Below, piece after piece: positions 14,911 to 23,387 of a stretch of 64,000 nucleotides of DNA. A program made the position numbers and the translations under genes. The notes beneath the pieces were generated by a model, which was not told the origin of the DNA, ran no database searches, and was given only the letters and a program-made list of their open reading frames with translations. Location of the stretch: contig JAIOOU010000004.1 in the NCBI GenBank assembly GCA_021414245.1, positions 62,001 through 126,000 on the forward strand, written 5' to 3'. Source of the DNA: Chloroflexota bacterium (lineage in GTDB: Bacteria; Chloroflexota; Anaerolineae; Anaerolineales; Villigracilaceae). Position 1 is the stretch's first letter. Every line of letters starts with the position of its first letter.

Positions 14911-17640
14911 ATGACCAAGCACGAATTGCCAAAAGCCTATGATTTCAAAGCCACCGAATCCCGCATCTATGCCATGTGGGAGGCGGGTGGATTCTTCAAA
15001 CCGCACAACGATCCCAACAGCCCCGGTTTCGATCCGAACGTCAAACCCTTCGTCATTTCGATTCCGCCGCCCAATGTAACGGGCGAACTGCATATCGGCC
15101 ATGCCATGTTCGTGAGCGTCGAAGACCTCATGATCCGCTATCATCGCATGAAGGGTTTCTCAACGCTTTGGGTGCCCGGCACCGATCACGCCGGCATTGC
15201 CACCCAGCTTATGGTGGAACGCGATCTCCTGCAGAAGGAGGAGGTCACCCGCGAGGAACTGGGCCGCGAGAAATTCGTCGCGCGTACCTGGGAGTGGAAG
15301 AAGAAATACGGCGGCATGATCACGAACCAGATCCGGCGCCTGGGTGCATCCTGTGACTGGGACCGGGAACGCTTCACTCTTGACGATGGCCTGAGTCGGG
15401 CAGTTCGAGAGGCATTTGTGCGTCTGTATGAAAAGGGACTGATCTATCGCGGTCCGCGCCTGATCAACTGGTCGCCGGGATTGAAGACGGCCGTTTCCGA
15501 TCTGGAGGTGGAGTACAGCGAGGAGCAGGCCACACTGTATTATTTTAAATATAGGATTGCAGGCTCGGACGAATTTATTCCGGTGGCCACCATCCGTCCC
15601 GAAACGATTCTCGGGGATACTGCCGTGGCAGTCCACCCTGAGGATGAACGCTTCAAAAAATTCATCGGTAAAAAAGCCGTCGTGCCAATTCTGGGACGGG
15701 AGATTCCAGTCATCGCGGATGAATACGTCAGCATGGAATTTGGGACGGGCGCATTGAAGATCACGCCCGGTCACGACCCGAATGACTATGCCATCGCGCA
15801 ACGTCACAGCCTGCCGATCATCTCCATGCTTGATAAGGAGGCCAGGGTCAACGAAAACGGCGGCAAGTACCAGGGTCAGGATCGAAACGTGGCGCGTAAA
15901 AACATCTGGGCGGACATGAAGGCTGCGGACCTGGTCATCAAGACCGAGCCGTATACCACCACCATCCCCCGTTCACAGCGCGGCGGGGAAATTGTCGAGC
16001 CGATGATCTCGGAGCAATGGTTCGTGAAAATGGAGTCGCTTGCCGGCGCCGGTCTTGATGCAGTTCGTGACGGGCGCATCAAGATCGTACCCGAGCGTTT
16101 TGAAAAAGTGTATTTCAACTGGCTGGATAACATCAAGGATTGGTGCATCAGCCGCCAGTTATGGTGGGGACACCGCATTCCGGTCTGGTATTGTCCCGAT
16201 CACCACATGACCGTCGCGCGCGAGGACCCGGCCCAATGCGCGACCTGCGGTTCAAAGGACATCCACCAGGATGATGATGTGCTCGACACCTGGTTTTCTT
16301 CGGGACTGTGGCCGTTCTCCACGCTGGGCTGGCCCGAGCAAACCCCGGACCTGAAATATTTTTACCCGACCTCCTATATGGAGACCGGTTATGATATTTT
16401 ATTCTTCTGGGTGGCGCGCATGATCATGAGCGGACTGGAGTTCACCGGCGAAGCGCCCTTCCACACCGTGTATCTGCATGGGCTGGTCCGCGATGAGCAT
16501 GGACACAAGATGTCCAAGACCAAGGGCAATGTGATCGACCCGCTGATCGTGATGGACGAGTTCGGCACGGACGCGCTGCGTTTTACATTGCTTGTGGGTT
16601 CGACGCCCGGCAATGACACCAATGTTGGCGTCAAGAAGGTGGAGGCCAACCGGAATTTTGCCAACAAGATCTGGAATGCGGGCAGGTTTGTGATCAATGC
16701 GATCGACTCCCTCAATGCAGAGCCTCTCCCTCAGGGTGAGACGGATCATACCCTCGCCGATTCATGGATCTGGGCAAAACTGCAGACTCTCATCCGTGAT
16801 GTGGATCGCCAGTTCCAGAACTTCCAATACGGACAGGCCGGCCAGCAGATCTATGAATTCATCTGGAGCGATTTTGCGGACTGGTATGTGGAGATCGCGA
16901 AGGGACAGATGCAAAATTCGGGAACCAAACGGCAGACGGTTGAAACCCTTGTGCGCGTGTTTGACATTGCCCTGCGGTTGCTGCACCCCTTCACTCCCTT
17001 CATCACGGAGGAAGTCTGGGGACATCTTCGCGCGACCCTGCAGGAGTCTGATCTGAAAGACCTGTGCAAGGACTGGCCCACCGCCCTGATCGTCGCCTGC
17101 TTCCCCGAGCCGCGTACACCGGAAGGCTGGGAGGAATCCAAGATCGCGGATTTTGCACTTTTTCAAGATATTGTGCGTGCTATTCGTAATCAGCGCACTG
17201 AAAAAAATGTTAAATCAAATCAAAAACTAATGGGTATTTTTATCGTAGGCACACAGCGAGTTGAACTGTACAAATCGCTAAAACAAGATATAGCCGCTCT
17301 TGCTGGATTAAATTTAAACCGTATTTTAATTCTTGACGAACGAAAATTTCTCCCAGAAGAGAATATTCACCTAGAGTTCGAATCCGTCGAAGGCTATATT
17401 ACTTTGGTTGTTGGTCCTGTTGAAATCTTCCTGCCGTTAGCGGAATTAGTAGACCCTGCTGAAGATCGTGCTCGCTTGCAGAAGGAGCTGGGTGAGGCCA
17501 AGAGTCATATTGAACGACTCGAAAAACTTCTGTCTGGCGATTTTGCTAACAAGGCTCCTACATTTGTTGTTGCCAAAGAACGTGAGAAATTGAATGGTTA
17601 TAAGGATATGGCCGAGAAATTAAAAATGCAGTTGAAGTAG
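14911..17640 (+). CDS. valS: valyl-tRNA synthetase, with compositionally foreign 3' end
   Basis: 909 residues. It charges tRNA-Val with valine. The class I motifs are LHIGH (~residue 59) and KMSKT (K533); the editing domain lies between them; the anticodon-binding domain and a C-terminal coiled arm (ARLQKELGEAKSHIERLEKL) follow. GAGGAGACTGA precedes the ATG. The gene is read under the T-box leader at 14529. Oddity: from about 17155 to the stop the base use changes abruptly. By hand count 26 of 34 codons end in G/C at 16981-17082, but only 13 of 60 at 17161-17340, with the reading frame unbroken. The tail still looks functional (QDIVRAIRNQRTEKNV, ending EKLKMQLK). A recombination junction inside the gene is the simplest explanation. 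Confidence 0.97.
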   Translation: MTKHELPKAYDFKATESRIYAMWEAGGFFKPHNDPNSPGFDPNVKPFVISIPPPNVTGELHIGHAMFVSVEDLMIRYHRMKGFSTLWVPGTDHAGIATQLMVERDLLQKEEVTREELGREKFVARTWEWKKKYGGMITNQIRRLGASCDWDRERFTLDDGLSRAVREAFVRLYEKGLIYRGPRLINWSPGLKTAVSDLEVEYSEEQATLYYFKYRIAGSDEFIPVATIRPETILGDTAVAVHPEDERFKKFIGKKAVVPILGREIPVIADEYVSMEFGTGALKITPGHDPNDYAIAQRHSLPIISMLDKEARVNENGGKYQGQDRNVARKNIWADMKAADLVIKTEPYTTTIPRSQRGGEIVEPMISEQWFVKMESLAGAGLDAVRDGRIKIVPERFEKVYFNWLDNIKDWCISRQLWWGHRIPVWYCPDHHMTVAREDPAQCATCGSKDIHQDDDVLDTWFSSGLWPFSTLGWPEQTPDLKYFYPTSYMETGYDILFFWVARMIMSGLEFTGEAPFHTVYLHGLVRDEHGHKMSKTKGNVIDPLIVMDEFGTDALRFTLLVGSTPGNDTNVGVKKVEANRNFANKIWNAGRFVINAIDSLNAEPLPQGETDHTLADSWIWAKLQTLIRDVDRQFQNFQYGQAGQQIYEFIWSDFADWYVEIAKGQMQNSGTKRQTVETLVRVFDIALRLLHPFTPFITEEVWGHLRATLQESDLKDLCKDWPTALIVACFPEPRTPEGWEESKIADFALFQDIVRAIRNQRTEKNVKSNQKLMGIFIVGTQRVELYKSLKQDIAALAGLNLNRILILDERKFLPEENIHLEFESVEGYITLVVGPVEIFLPLAELVDPAEDRARLQKELGEAKSHIERLEKLLSGDFANKAPTFVVAKEREKLNGYKDMAEKLKMQLK

Positions 17641-17643
17641 TAA

Positions 17644-17678
17644 TAATGACTCCCCATCAGCCTGATGGGGAGTCATTA
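17644..17678. terminator. strong bidirectional terminator between valS and TPR gene
   Basis: TAATGACTCCCCATCA pairs perfectly with TGATGGGGAGTCATTA (16 bp, 3-nt loop), with A/T-rich flanks on both sides. It serves valS on the + strand and the TPR gene, whose stop codon it overlaps, on the - strand. Confidence 0.92.
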
Positions 17679-18557
17679 TATTTTCTTCCGAAGTTCTTGA
17701 ATTCTTCGTAGAATAATTAAATCTTTGTGGCCTAAGTCAAAGCTTTTTTGATAATCTGATATAGCAGAAAGGTAATCACCCTTTTTATCCCACGCAATGC
17801 CGCGATTAAGATAAGCAAAATAAAAGTCTGGCTTTAGACGAATTGATTCAGTAAAACTTTTGATTGCACCATCCAAATCACCTTTATTCGTAAGAGCATT
17901 GCCTCTATTGTTATAAGCTTCAAAATAATTTGGTTTGAGACGTATGGCTTCGGCGTAATTCTTGATCGCGTTATCTATATCACCTTTTTTATCCAGCGCC
18001 ATACCCAAGTTGAAATGCGCCTCAGCATCATCCATGTTGAGGTGCATCGCTTCAGTGTAATCTTTAATCGCGTTATCTGTATCACCTTTTTTGTCCAGCG
18101 CTACACCCCGATTAAAGTAGGCTTCGGCAAAATTCGGTTCAAGGCGAATGGCTTCGGTAAAATCTTTTATTGCGCTATTTATATCCCCTTTTTTGTCGAA
18201 CGCCGAGCCTCGGTTATTGTAGGTGTCTGCATCATCTGCTTTGAAATGGATGGCTTCGGTGTAATTCTTAATCGCGCTGTCTATGTCCCCTTTTTCTTCA
18301 TATGCATTAGCTCTATTAAAGTAAGCCTCAGAAAAATCCGGATTAAGGCGAATAGCTTCTGTGTAATCTTTGATTGCACTATCTATGTCACCTTTTTCAC
18401 TAAGTGCCATGCCTCGATTGTAGTATGCCTCGATAAAATCTGGTTTTAGGTGAATAGCCTTGTTAAAGGACTGAATAGCATTGTCTATATTGTCTTTTAT
18501 GTAATAGTTGTTTCCTTGCTCGAACCACTCTTGTGCTGTTAGCTTGTCCTGTTTCAT
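17676..18557 (-). CDS. tetratricopeptide repeat protein
   Basis: 293 residues made almost wholly of about eight 34-residue TPR units, each reading roughly A-Y-x-N-R-G-x-A-x-x-x-K-G-D-x-D-x-A-I-K-D-(Y/F)-x-E-A-I-x-L. TPR arrays form superhelical scaffolds for protein binding; no enzymatic domain and no signal peptide is seen. GGGAG precedes the ATG by 5 nt and a TATAAT lies upstream (18586-18591, minus strand). The gene is AT-rich like the end of valS and the M48 gene beside it, and the repeats are very alike at DNA level, which suggests recent expansion. Its position between two valS tails (17155-17640 and 18604-18694) suggests it came in with the valS tail replacement. Confidence 0.9.
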   Translation of the reverse strand: MKQDKLTAQEWFEQGNNYYIKDNIDNAIQSFNKAIHLKPDFIEAYYNRGMALSEKGDIDSAIKDYTEAIRLNPDFSEAYFNRANAYEEKGDIDSAIKNYTEAIHFKADDADTYNNRGSAFDKKGDINSAIKDFTEAIRLEPNFAEAYFNRGVALDKKGDTDNAIKDYTEAMHLNMDDAEAHFNLGMALDKKGDIDNAIKNYAEAIRLKPNYFEAYNNRGNALTNKGDLDGAIKSFTESIRLKPDFYFAYLNRGIAWDKKGDYLSAISDYQKSFDLGHKDLIILRRIQELRKKI

Positions 18558-18603
18558 AAAAACTCCCGGCTATTAACCAAATTTAATTATACAATAAATT
18601 ATT

Positions 18604-18694
18604 TTTCCGGTGATTTTGCTCGCAAGATTCCTGGAATGTTGATGACCAAGACTACAAGGTCGTTATTGAGAAGATCGAAATACAATTGAGATAG
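18604..18694 (+). pseudogene. decayed copy of a valS 3' end
   Basis: On the + strand, 18604-18633 reads SGDFARKIP in one frame and matches the valS text SGDFANKAP (17536-17562) in 22 of 30 bases; 18668-18694 ends EKIEIQLR-stop in another frame, matching EKLKMQLK-stop of valS in 19 of 27 bases. The middle is shortened and shifted, so it cannot be translated as one tail. It has no start codon of its own. The simplest reading is a displaced or duplicated end of valS, left behind when the segment 17155-18600 arrived. Short length means chance similarity is not excluded. Confidence 0.5.
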
Positions 18695-18709
18695 CATAAA
18701 GGCTCTCTG

Positions 18710-19384
18710 TCAACTCGAGGGAGCGCCTTGTTTCAAGTGCTTTGCCGTCTTGTGTAAAGCGTGAACTCTTGAAATACGCTTTGTTATAGTTGGATGGGTG
18801 AAATTCGCTAGCTGTCTTTTTACCGACGATGCCAAACGTTGTTCATTCATATATTCTTCTTCTAAGATAATACCGGCCTTTGAAAAACATTGATCAAAAG
18901 CCATGGCTGAGATTGATGCTTTAGTTATTGCGAAATTATCTGCTCGGTATTCATCACTATGGGACAAGAATCTGTATGTGAATAGAGCCATCAAGACAAA
19001 TAGTAGGCCTAAACCCCATGCCGTAATTACTAGAGTTGTTCTCAAATACCCTATTAAAAAGAGACCCATTAAAAACCCAACTATCCCAAAGAAAACCAGT
19101 TTGATTTTTTGGAACTTATTTTTATGTTTAATATGCCCTAATTCATGGGCAACAAAAACCTTGATATTGGAGGCTTTAAATTTATTAAATAACCCTGTGG
19201 ATAGAACAATAACATCACTGCTGAGCTTTGTATAAGCCTCTATTTTTTGGGTGTTTTTAACCTTAATTTTAACATTCGGAGCGAATTCTTCTATCAACAC
19301 CGTGATGTCAGAATGTATTTCTATTCCATGCTCGCTTGGATCTCTGAGTTCACATACCTTTGGTTGATGAAGTAAATTGCGCAT
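18710..19384 (-). CDS. M48 family zinc metallopeptidase
   Basis: 224 residues. The zinc motif HELGH (in VFVAHELGHIKHKN) and the third-ligand glutamate in HSDEYRADNFA identify an M48 (Ste24/HtpX-type) peptidase; two adjacent hydrophobic segments between them place it in the membrane with the active site facing the cytosol. The N-terminal ~70 residues hold the usual beta-rich DVIVLSTGLFN strand. Such enzymes clear damaged membrane proteins or process small substrates. AGAGGATAAA precedes the ATG, and TATAAT (19414-19419, minus strand) is a likely -10. AT-rich, like the TPR gene. Confidence 0.88.
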   Translation of the reverse strand: MRNLLHQPKVCELRDPSEHGIEIHSDITVLIEEFAPNVKIKVKNTQKIEAYTKLSSDVIVLSTGLFNKFKASNIKVFVAHELGHIKHKNKFQKIKLVFFGIVGFLMGLFLIGYLRTTLVITAWGLGLLFVLMALFTYRFLSHSDEYRADNFAITKASISAMAFDQCFSKAGIILEEEYMNEQRLASSVKRQLANFTHPTITKRISRVHALHKTAKHLKQGAPSS

Positions 19385-19449
19385 TTTATCCTCTGTGTAA
19401 TAAAACTGTACAAATTATATAAGATATTTATCTTCGGGCCTTTTCATTG

Positions 19450-19478
19450 TTGGTGTGTAAGTATTTTTCTAATATAAT
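19450..19478 (+). promoter_or_regulatory. promoter of the zinc-ribbon gene
   Basis: TTGGTG (19450-19455), 17-nt spacer, TATAAT (19473-19478), 31 nt before the start codon at 19509. Confidence 0.6.
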
Positions 19479-19508
19479 ACTTCTTAAATCACGCTCTGGT
19501 GGAAACCA

Positions 19509-19781
19509 ATGCAAAACCCAACTCAATACGCCCCGTGTCCCAACTGCGGGCAGAGCAATGCAAAGAAAGTCAGCTTCATCTGGTTGGGAGGGGCGCTTGG
19601 CCCCTCGATGTTCACGCACGTCAAATGCCAGAACTGCAATACCGAATATAACGGCAAGACCGGCAAATCCAACCAGCAGAATACTGTTCTTTACTTTGTG
19701 GTCAGTTTTGTGGTCAGTTTTGTGGTTGTGTTTTGCTTGTGTGGAGGTTTTGCGCTACTTAACATGCTGGGCAACAGCTGA
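19509..19781 (+). CDS. small zinc-ribbon membrane protein
   Basis: 90 residues. The N-terminus has a zinc ribbon, CPNCGQSN ... CQNCNTEYNG, and the C-terminus one hydrophobic span with the repeated words VVSFVVSFVVV, encoded by tandem copies of TTTTGTGGTCAG (around 19695-19725). A single-pass or tail-anchored membrane protein with a cytosolic zinc ribbon is expected. Similar short proteins occur widely without assigned function. Repeat slippage in the membrane segment could change its length between strains. Confidence 0.65.
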   Translation: MQNPTQYAPCPNCGQSNAKKVSFIWLGGALGPSMFTHVKCQNCNTEYNGKTGKSNQQNTVLYFVVSFVVSFVVVFCLCGGFALLNMLGNS

Positions 19782-19923
19782 AACCGGCCTTCGGTTTGAT
19801 GCAAAAAGAAGACGGCCGAAATATGATAAACCCACTTCGAATCGACGACATACGTCACTAAACCTTCTCCACGGCATCAGGTATCTTTGAGCCTGCAAAA
19901 TTCCTGTTCAACGGAGAAACCTC

Positions 19924-20115
19924 ATGACCATGAAGATCACTGAAGACTGCATTGCCTGCGGCGCTTGTGTGCCCGATTGCCCGACCGAATCCATTACCGA
20001 AGGAGACAGCACCTTGTACGTGATCGACCAGGCCACCTGTGTGGAGTGCGAAGGCCATCATGATTCGCCGCGCTGTGTTGCGGCCTGCCCGGTCGATTGC
20101 ATCGTCAAAGCGTAA
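19924..20115 (+). CDS. YfhL-type 2x[4Fe-4S] ferredoxin
   Basis: 63 residues. Cluster 1 ligands are in DCIACGACVPDCPT; cluster 2 uses CVECEGHHDSPRCVAACPVDC, a loop longer than in clostridial ferredoxins and typical of the YfhL/Alv-type with low-potential clusters. It is a cytosolic electron carrier; the partner is not evident. Two ATG codons compete: 19924, with ACGGAGAAACCTC upstream, and 19930. It ends 29 nt before the FMN aptamer, so it is not part of that regulon. Confidence 0.92.
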   Translation: MTMKITEDCIACGACVPDCPTESITEGDSTLYVIDQATCVECEGHHDSPRCVAACPVDCIVKA

Positions 20116-20121
20116 TTGCGT

Positions 20122-20127
20122 TATAAT
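20122..20127 (+). promoter_or_regulatory. -10 element for the FMN-riboswitch operon
   Basis: TATAAT 17 nt before the first paired base of the aptamer. A good -35 is missing: TTGCAT at 20097 leaves a 19-nt spacer. Confidence 0.5.
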
Positions 20128-20144
20128 CCGTTTACAACTTAATA

Positions 20145-20324
20145 ACCTTCGGGGCAGGGTGCAATTCCCGATCGGTGGTACAGCCCACGAGCGCGCAAGC
20201 GCATGACCCGGCGCAATTCCGGGGCCGACAGTATAGTCTGGATAGAAGAAGGTAAACGACAGGACCGCGTGGTCTCTGTGTGGATTCATGCCCCGAAAAC
20301 GTTTCTTGTTTTCGGGATTTTTTT
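20145..20324 (+). promoter_or_regulatory. FMN riboswitch (RFN element)
   Basis: The aptamer spans 20145-20253, closed by ACCTTC/GAAGGT. The conserved segments are unmistakable: GGGGCAGGGTGCAATTCCCGA, TCGGTGGT...AGCCCACGAGC, CAATTCCGGGGCCGACAGT and ATAGTCTGGAT. It is followed by a strong terminator (20292-20324), so FMN should stop transcription. The next gene, 99 nt on, is the permease of an ABC importer, which makes riboflavin the likely cargo. The 20325-20422 stretch shows nothing more than the translation start region. Confidence 0.97.
20292..20324 (+). terminator. terminator of the FMN riboswitch
   Basis: CCCGAAAAC pairs with GTTTTCGGG (9 bp, 7-nt loop), then ATTTTTTT. Confidence 0.93.
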
Positions 20325-20422
20325 CGGCATGATATTCGCATCGGACTCCGCCCAGGTCTGTTTCCGCGCCCCGGGGTTTATTCCTGCGAGGCGCATTTTT
20401 TTAAGACCCATGAGCGAGATGT

Positions 20423-21187
20423 ATGAAAAACATCCTTAACCGTATTCCCTGGCTGGGGTTGATGTCGATCCTGGCCGGCCTGCTGGCCTGGTGGCTGGTT
20501 GCCCGTTACAGTGGACTGCCGCGTTTCATCCTGCCGTCCCCGCTGGATGTGCGGACCAGTCTGATCAAGGCGCTTGGCAACGGAACCCTGCTCTATCACA
20601 CCTGCATCACATTGATGGAGATCGTGTTGGGCATGCTGGCAGGCGTGGCTTTTGCCACCGTGGTCGGATACATGCTGGCGAAGTCGCGCACCCTGGAGAA
20701 GATCCTTTCTCCTTATCTGGTGGCGAGCCAGGCCATTCCGATCGTTGCCATTGCGCCCCTGCTGGTCATCTGGCTGGGGGGAGGCATCCTGTCCAAGGTG
20801 CTCATCTGCGCCCTGATCGTGTTCTTTCCGGTTTTGGTCAATACCGTGGTGGGGGTGCGCGCCGTGCCGGCTGCCCTATACGACTTGATGAATTCCGTAC
20901 GCGCAACGAAACTGCAAATTTTGCTTAAGCTGGAAATCCCGGCTTCGATGCCGATCCTGCTGGGCGGATTGCGCATCGGCGTGACCCTTTCGGTGATCGG
21001 GGCCGTGGTCGGTGAGCTGGTAAATGCCAAACAAGGACTCGGTTATTTACTGCAGCTGGGCGATTTTCAATATGACACGTCCATGGTGTATGTGGCGGTG
21101 TTTGCCCTCATCCTTCTGGCGCTCGGGCTGTATGGGATCGTGGCCTGGGTGGAAAGAAAAGTTTTGGTGTGGCAGGAAAAAAAATAA
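20423..21187 (+). CDS. ribX: ABC permease of the riboflavin importer (RibX-type)
   Basis: 254 residues, about six membrane spans, of the SsuC/TauC/ThiX permease type. The EAA-like loop that docks on the ATPase is present (ALYDLMNSVRATKLQILLKLEIP with the following GLRIGVTLSVIGAVVGE; the Gly after LEIPASMP is conserved). The FMN riboswitch upstream and the NMT1-like binding protein downstream match the RibXY riboflavin transporters described in Chloroflexota and Actinobacteria, so riboflavin import is the likely role. A hydroxymethylpyrimidine precursor transporter would be the alternative on sequence alone, but would be expected behind a TPP riboswitch. Confidence 0.85.
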   Translation: MKNILNRIPWLGLMSILAGLLAWWLVARYSGLPRFILPSPLDVRTSLIKALGNGTLLYHTCITLMEIVLGMLAGVAFATVVGYMLAKSRTLEKILSPYLVASQAIPIVAIAPLLVIWLGGGILSKVLICALIVFFPVLVNTVVGVRAVPAALYDLMNSVRATKLQILLKLEIPASMPILLGGLRIGVTLSVIGAVVGELVNAKQGLGYLLQLGDFQYDTSMVYVAVFALILLALGLYGIVAWVERKVLVWQEKK

Positions 21188-21200
21188 CAGGAGAATCATA

Positions 21201-22181
21201 ATGTTAAAGAAATTGGTTTATCTCATGCTGGGGCTGGTGATCGGCCTTTCGGCCTGCGGCAGTTCCGGGTCCGCGAATGATGCGGGTGCGATCCGCAAGA
21301 TCAAACTGCCGATGGGCTACATCCCGAATATCCAATACGCGCCATTTTATGTGGCGATCGAAAGGGGATATTTTGCCAAGGAAGGGATCGAGATCGAATT
21401 CGATTACTCGTTCGAAACCGATGGGGTTGCCCTGGTGGGGGCGGGCGAACTGCCCTTTGCGGTGGCCTCCGGGGAACAGGTTCTCTTGGCGCGTGCACAG
21501 GGACTGCCGGTGGTCTACACCTTCGCCTGGTATCAGCAGTTTCCCATTTCGGTCATCTCCAAAGCGGATCTGAACATCAAAACGCCTGCTGACCTGCGTG
21601 GAAAGACCATTGGGCTGCCGGGCCTGTTCGGTGCGAATTACATCGGTTTACAGGCCCTGCTTTTTTCGGCAGGACTTGCGCCTGCGGATGTGTCGATGGA
21701 GGCGATCGGCTTTAATCAGGTCGAGGTCTTTGCGGCCGGACAAAAGGATGTTGTGGTTGGGTATGCGGGGAACGAACCGCTTGTCTTAAGATCGCAGGGA
21801 TTGGATGTAAATGAATTGCGCGTTGCGGATTATGTACAGTTGACGGCCAACGGCATCATTACCAATGAGACGACGATTGCGAAGGAACCCGGTCTGATCC
21901 GGGCCTTCTCCCGCGCGCTGGCCCAAGGCATCCAGGATACGATTGCAAACCCGGAAGAGGCCTATACGATCAGCACGAAGTATGTCGAAAACCTAGCCGA
22001 CCAGAATAAGGATCTGCAAATGCAGATTTTAAATACTTCCATTGAGTTCTGGACGGCTGACCGGATCGGATATTCGGACCCGCAGGCCTGGGAGAATATG
22101 AACAATCTGCTGGTCAAGATGGAATTGATCCCCGCTCCGCAGGATCTGTCAAAGGTTTTTACAAACGAGTTCATCCCCTGA
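21201..22181 (+). CDS. ribY: NMT1/THI5-like substrate-binding lipoprotein (RibY-type)
   Basis: 326 residues from the ATG at 21201, which has AGGAGAATCATA in front. A lipobox (LSAC at ~residues 15-18) anchors it outside the membrane. The binding domain starts LPMGYIPNIQYAPFYVAIERGYF and continues with the NMT1 landmarks EGIEIEFDYSFETDG and DLRGKTIGLPGLFGANYIGL. It probably captures riboflavin for the 20423 permease. The frame stays open upstream into the permease, but the internal ATG with lipobox is clearly the true start. Confidence 0.87.
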   Translation: MLKKLVYLMLGLVIGLSACGSSGSANDAGAIRKIKLPMGYIPNIQYAPFYVAIERGYFAKEGIEIEFDYSFETDGVALVGAGELPFAVASGEQVLLARAQGLPVVYTFAWYQQFPISVISKADLNIKTPADLRGKTIGLPGLFGANYIGLQALLFSAGLAPADVSMEAIGFNQVEVFAAGQKDVVVGYAGNEPLVLRSQGLDVNELRVADYVQLTANGIITNETTIAKEPGLIRAFSRALAQGIQDTIANPEEAYTISTKYVENLADQNKDLQMQILNTSIEFWTADRIGYSDPQAWENMNNLLVKMELIPAPQDLSKVFTNEFIP

Positions 22182-22218
22182 TGAACGGATCATTATCCTT
22201 CCAGAGTTAAAAATCACG

Positions 22219-22965
22219 ATGCCTCACACTCCCATCCTGTCGGTAAATAACCTTTCGGTTGTTTTTCCCGATAATAACGGCGGCTTGCGTGCGCTGGATG
22301 ACATTTCCTTTGAAGTGCATCCGCGTGAATTCATTTGTTTTCTGGGCCCCTCGGGTTCGGGCAAGACCACACTCTTGAGAATTCTGGCCAGCCTTCTGCC
22401 GCCCACTTCCGGGCAGGTGAATTTTATCCGCAACGAGCATCCCGAGATCGGCATGGTCTTTCAGCAGGCCAATCTCATGCCGTGGCGCTCGGTCATGGAG
22501 AACATCAAGCTGCCGCTTGAACTGCAAGGCATGGATGCGGCCAGCGAGCGTGTGAAAGCGCAGGAACTGGTGGATTTGGTTGGATTGAATGGATTTGAGG
22601 AGTCGTGGCCGCGTGAACTTTCCGGGGGAATGGCGCAGCGCGTGGCGATTGCGCGCGCGCTCATTCATGACCCGGACCTGCTCCTGCTCGATGAGCCTTT
22701 TGGGTCGCTGGATGCGATCACCCGCGAACGCATGTGGACGGAGTTGTCCCGCATCTGGCAGGTCCGCCAAAAAACGGTCATCATGGTCACGCACTCGATC
22801 AATGAATCTTTGTTTCTGGCCGACCGGGTGCTGGTATTAACCCAGCGCCCCGGCAAAATAAAATTGGACGTGGAGGTCGACCTTCCACGTCCAAGAAAAG
22901 ATGATATTCGCTATACTCCGCACTTCGGAAAGCTCGCCCGCAAACTGCGCGAGGCGATCGAGTGA
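22219..22965 (+). CDS. ABC transporter ATP-binding protein of the riboflavin importer
   Basis: 248 residues with Walker A GPSGSGKTT, Q-loop VFQQANLMPW, signature LSGGMAQR, Walker B LLLLDEPFGSLD and switch His in VTHSINES. It belongs to the SsuB/TauB/ThiZ class and completes the importer of the two preceding genes, following the binding protein after 37 nt. Some RibXY systems lack a dedicated ATPase; here it is present. The gene ends 9 nt before the convergent STAS gene's stop, with no obvious terminator between. Confidence 0.88.
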   Translation: MPHTPILSVNNLSVVFPDNNGGLRALDDISFEVHPREFICFLGPSGSGKTTLLRILASLLPPTSGQVNFIRNEHPEIGMVFQQANLMPWRSVMENIKLPLELQGMDAASERVKAQELVDLVGLNGFEESWPRELSGGMAQRVAIARALIHDPDLLLLDEPFGSLDAITRERMWTELSRIWQVRQKTVIMVTHSINESLFLADRVLVLTQRPGKIKLDVEVDLPRPRKDDIRYTPHFGKLARKLREAIE

Positions 22966-22973
22966 CGCGGTGC

Positions 22974-23387
22974 CTAGAATGAATTCACGGCTTCATCCAG
23001 ATCGGTGAATATTTTGAAAATTGTATTGAACCCGACCATGTCCAGGATGTGCTCCACTTCGGTCTGCGGGTTGAATAGTTTAAAGTGGTCCTGGGTGCCG
23101 TCCTCGGTGCTGCTGCGTCCCATCGAACGGTAGGCGCCCCAGCCCTGCTCCGGGCTGGGAGGGGTTTCCCCGCGCAGCAACAAAGCAATGTTATGAAATG
23201 CAACCATGCCCGCACTGCTGACATAGGACAGCTTCGTCAGGTCCAATAAAATATCACGGACGCCGGCGCTGTATAATTCCTGTCCCTTGGCGATCAATTC
23301 CTGATAGTTCTGTCCATCCAGGCGGCCGTCCAGTCCAATGACGGTAACCGGTACACGCCCCTGTTTTTGTGAAACTGAAATCATCAT
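22974..23387 (-). CDS. STAS domain protein, anti-sigma-antagonist-like (copy 1)
   Basis: 137 residues from the ATG at 23387, preceded by GGGAGGAAGAT. The STAS core is VTVIGLDGRLDGQNY, then DILLDLTKLSYVSSAGMVAFH with the serine normally phosphorylated by a partner kinase, and a C-terminal HILDMVGFN helix. An extra ~30-residue loop separates these last two parts. Two relatives with the same C-terminal theme lie at 44373 and 45545. Partners (an RsbW-like kinase or PP2C) are not adjacent here; the PP2C at 37892 is a candidate. A TATAAT on this strand lies near 23422. Confidence 0.85.
   Translation of the reverse strand: MMISVSQKQGRVPVTVIGLDGRLDGQNYQELIAKGQELYSAGVRDILLDLTKLSYVSSAGMVAFHNIALLLRGETPPSPEQGWGAYRSMGRSSTEDGTQDHFKLFNPQTEVEHILDMVGFNTIFKIFTDLDEAVNSF

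Noticed and set aside
17378-17395. GTTCGAATCC-like sequence resembling a tRNA T-arm in valS
   Set aside because: It is in the coding frame of valS and no acceptor or anticodon stem can be formed around it.
18015-18449. 144-codon + strand frame opposite the TPR gene
   Set aside because: It is the antisense shadow of the TPR repeats; its apparent periodicity comes from the repeats on the other strand.
17676-18557. Repeated blocks suggesting a CRISPR-like array
   Set aside because: The ~102-nt periodicity encodes 34-residue TPR units without constant repeat/variable spacer structure.
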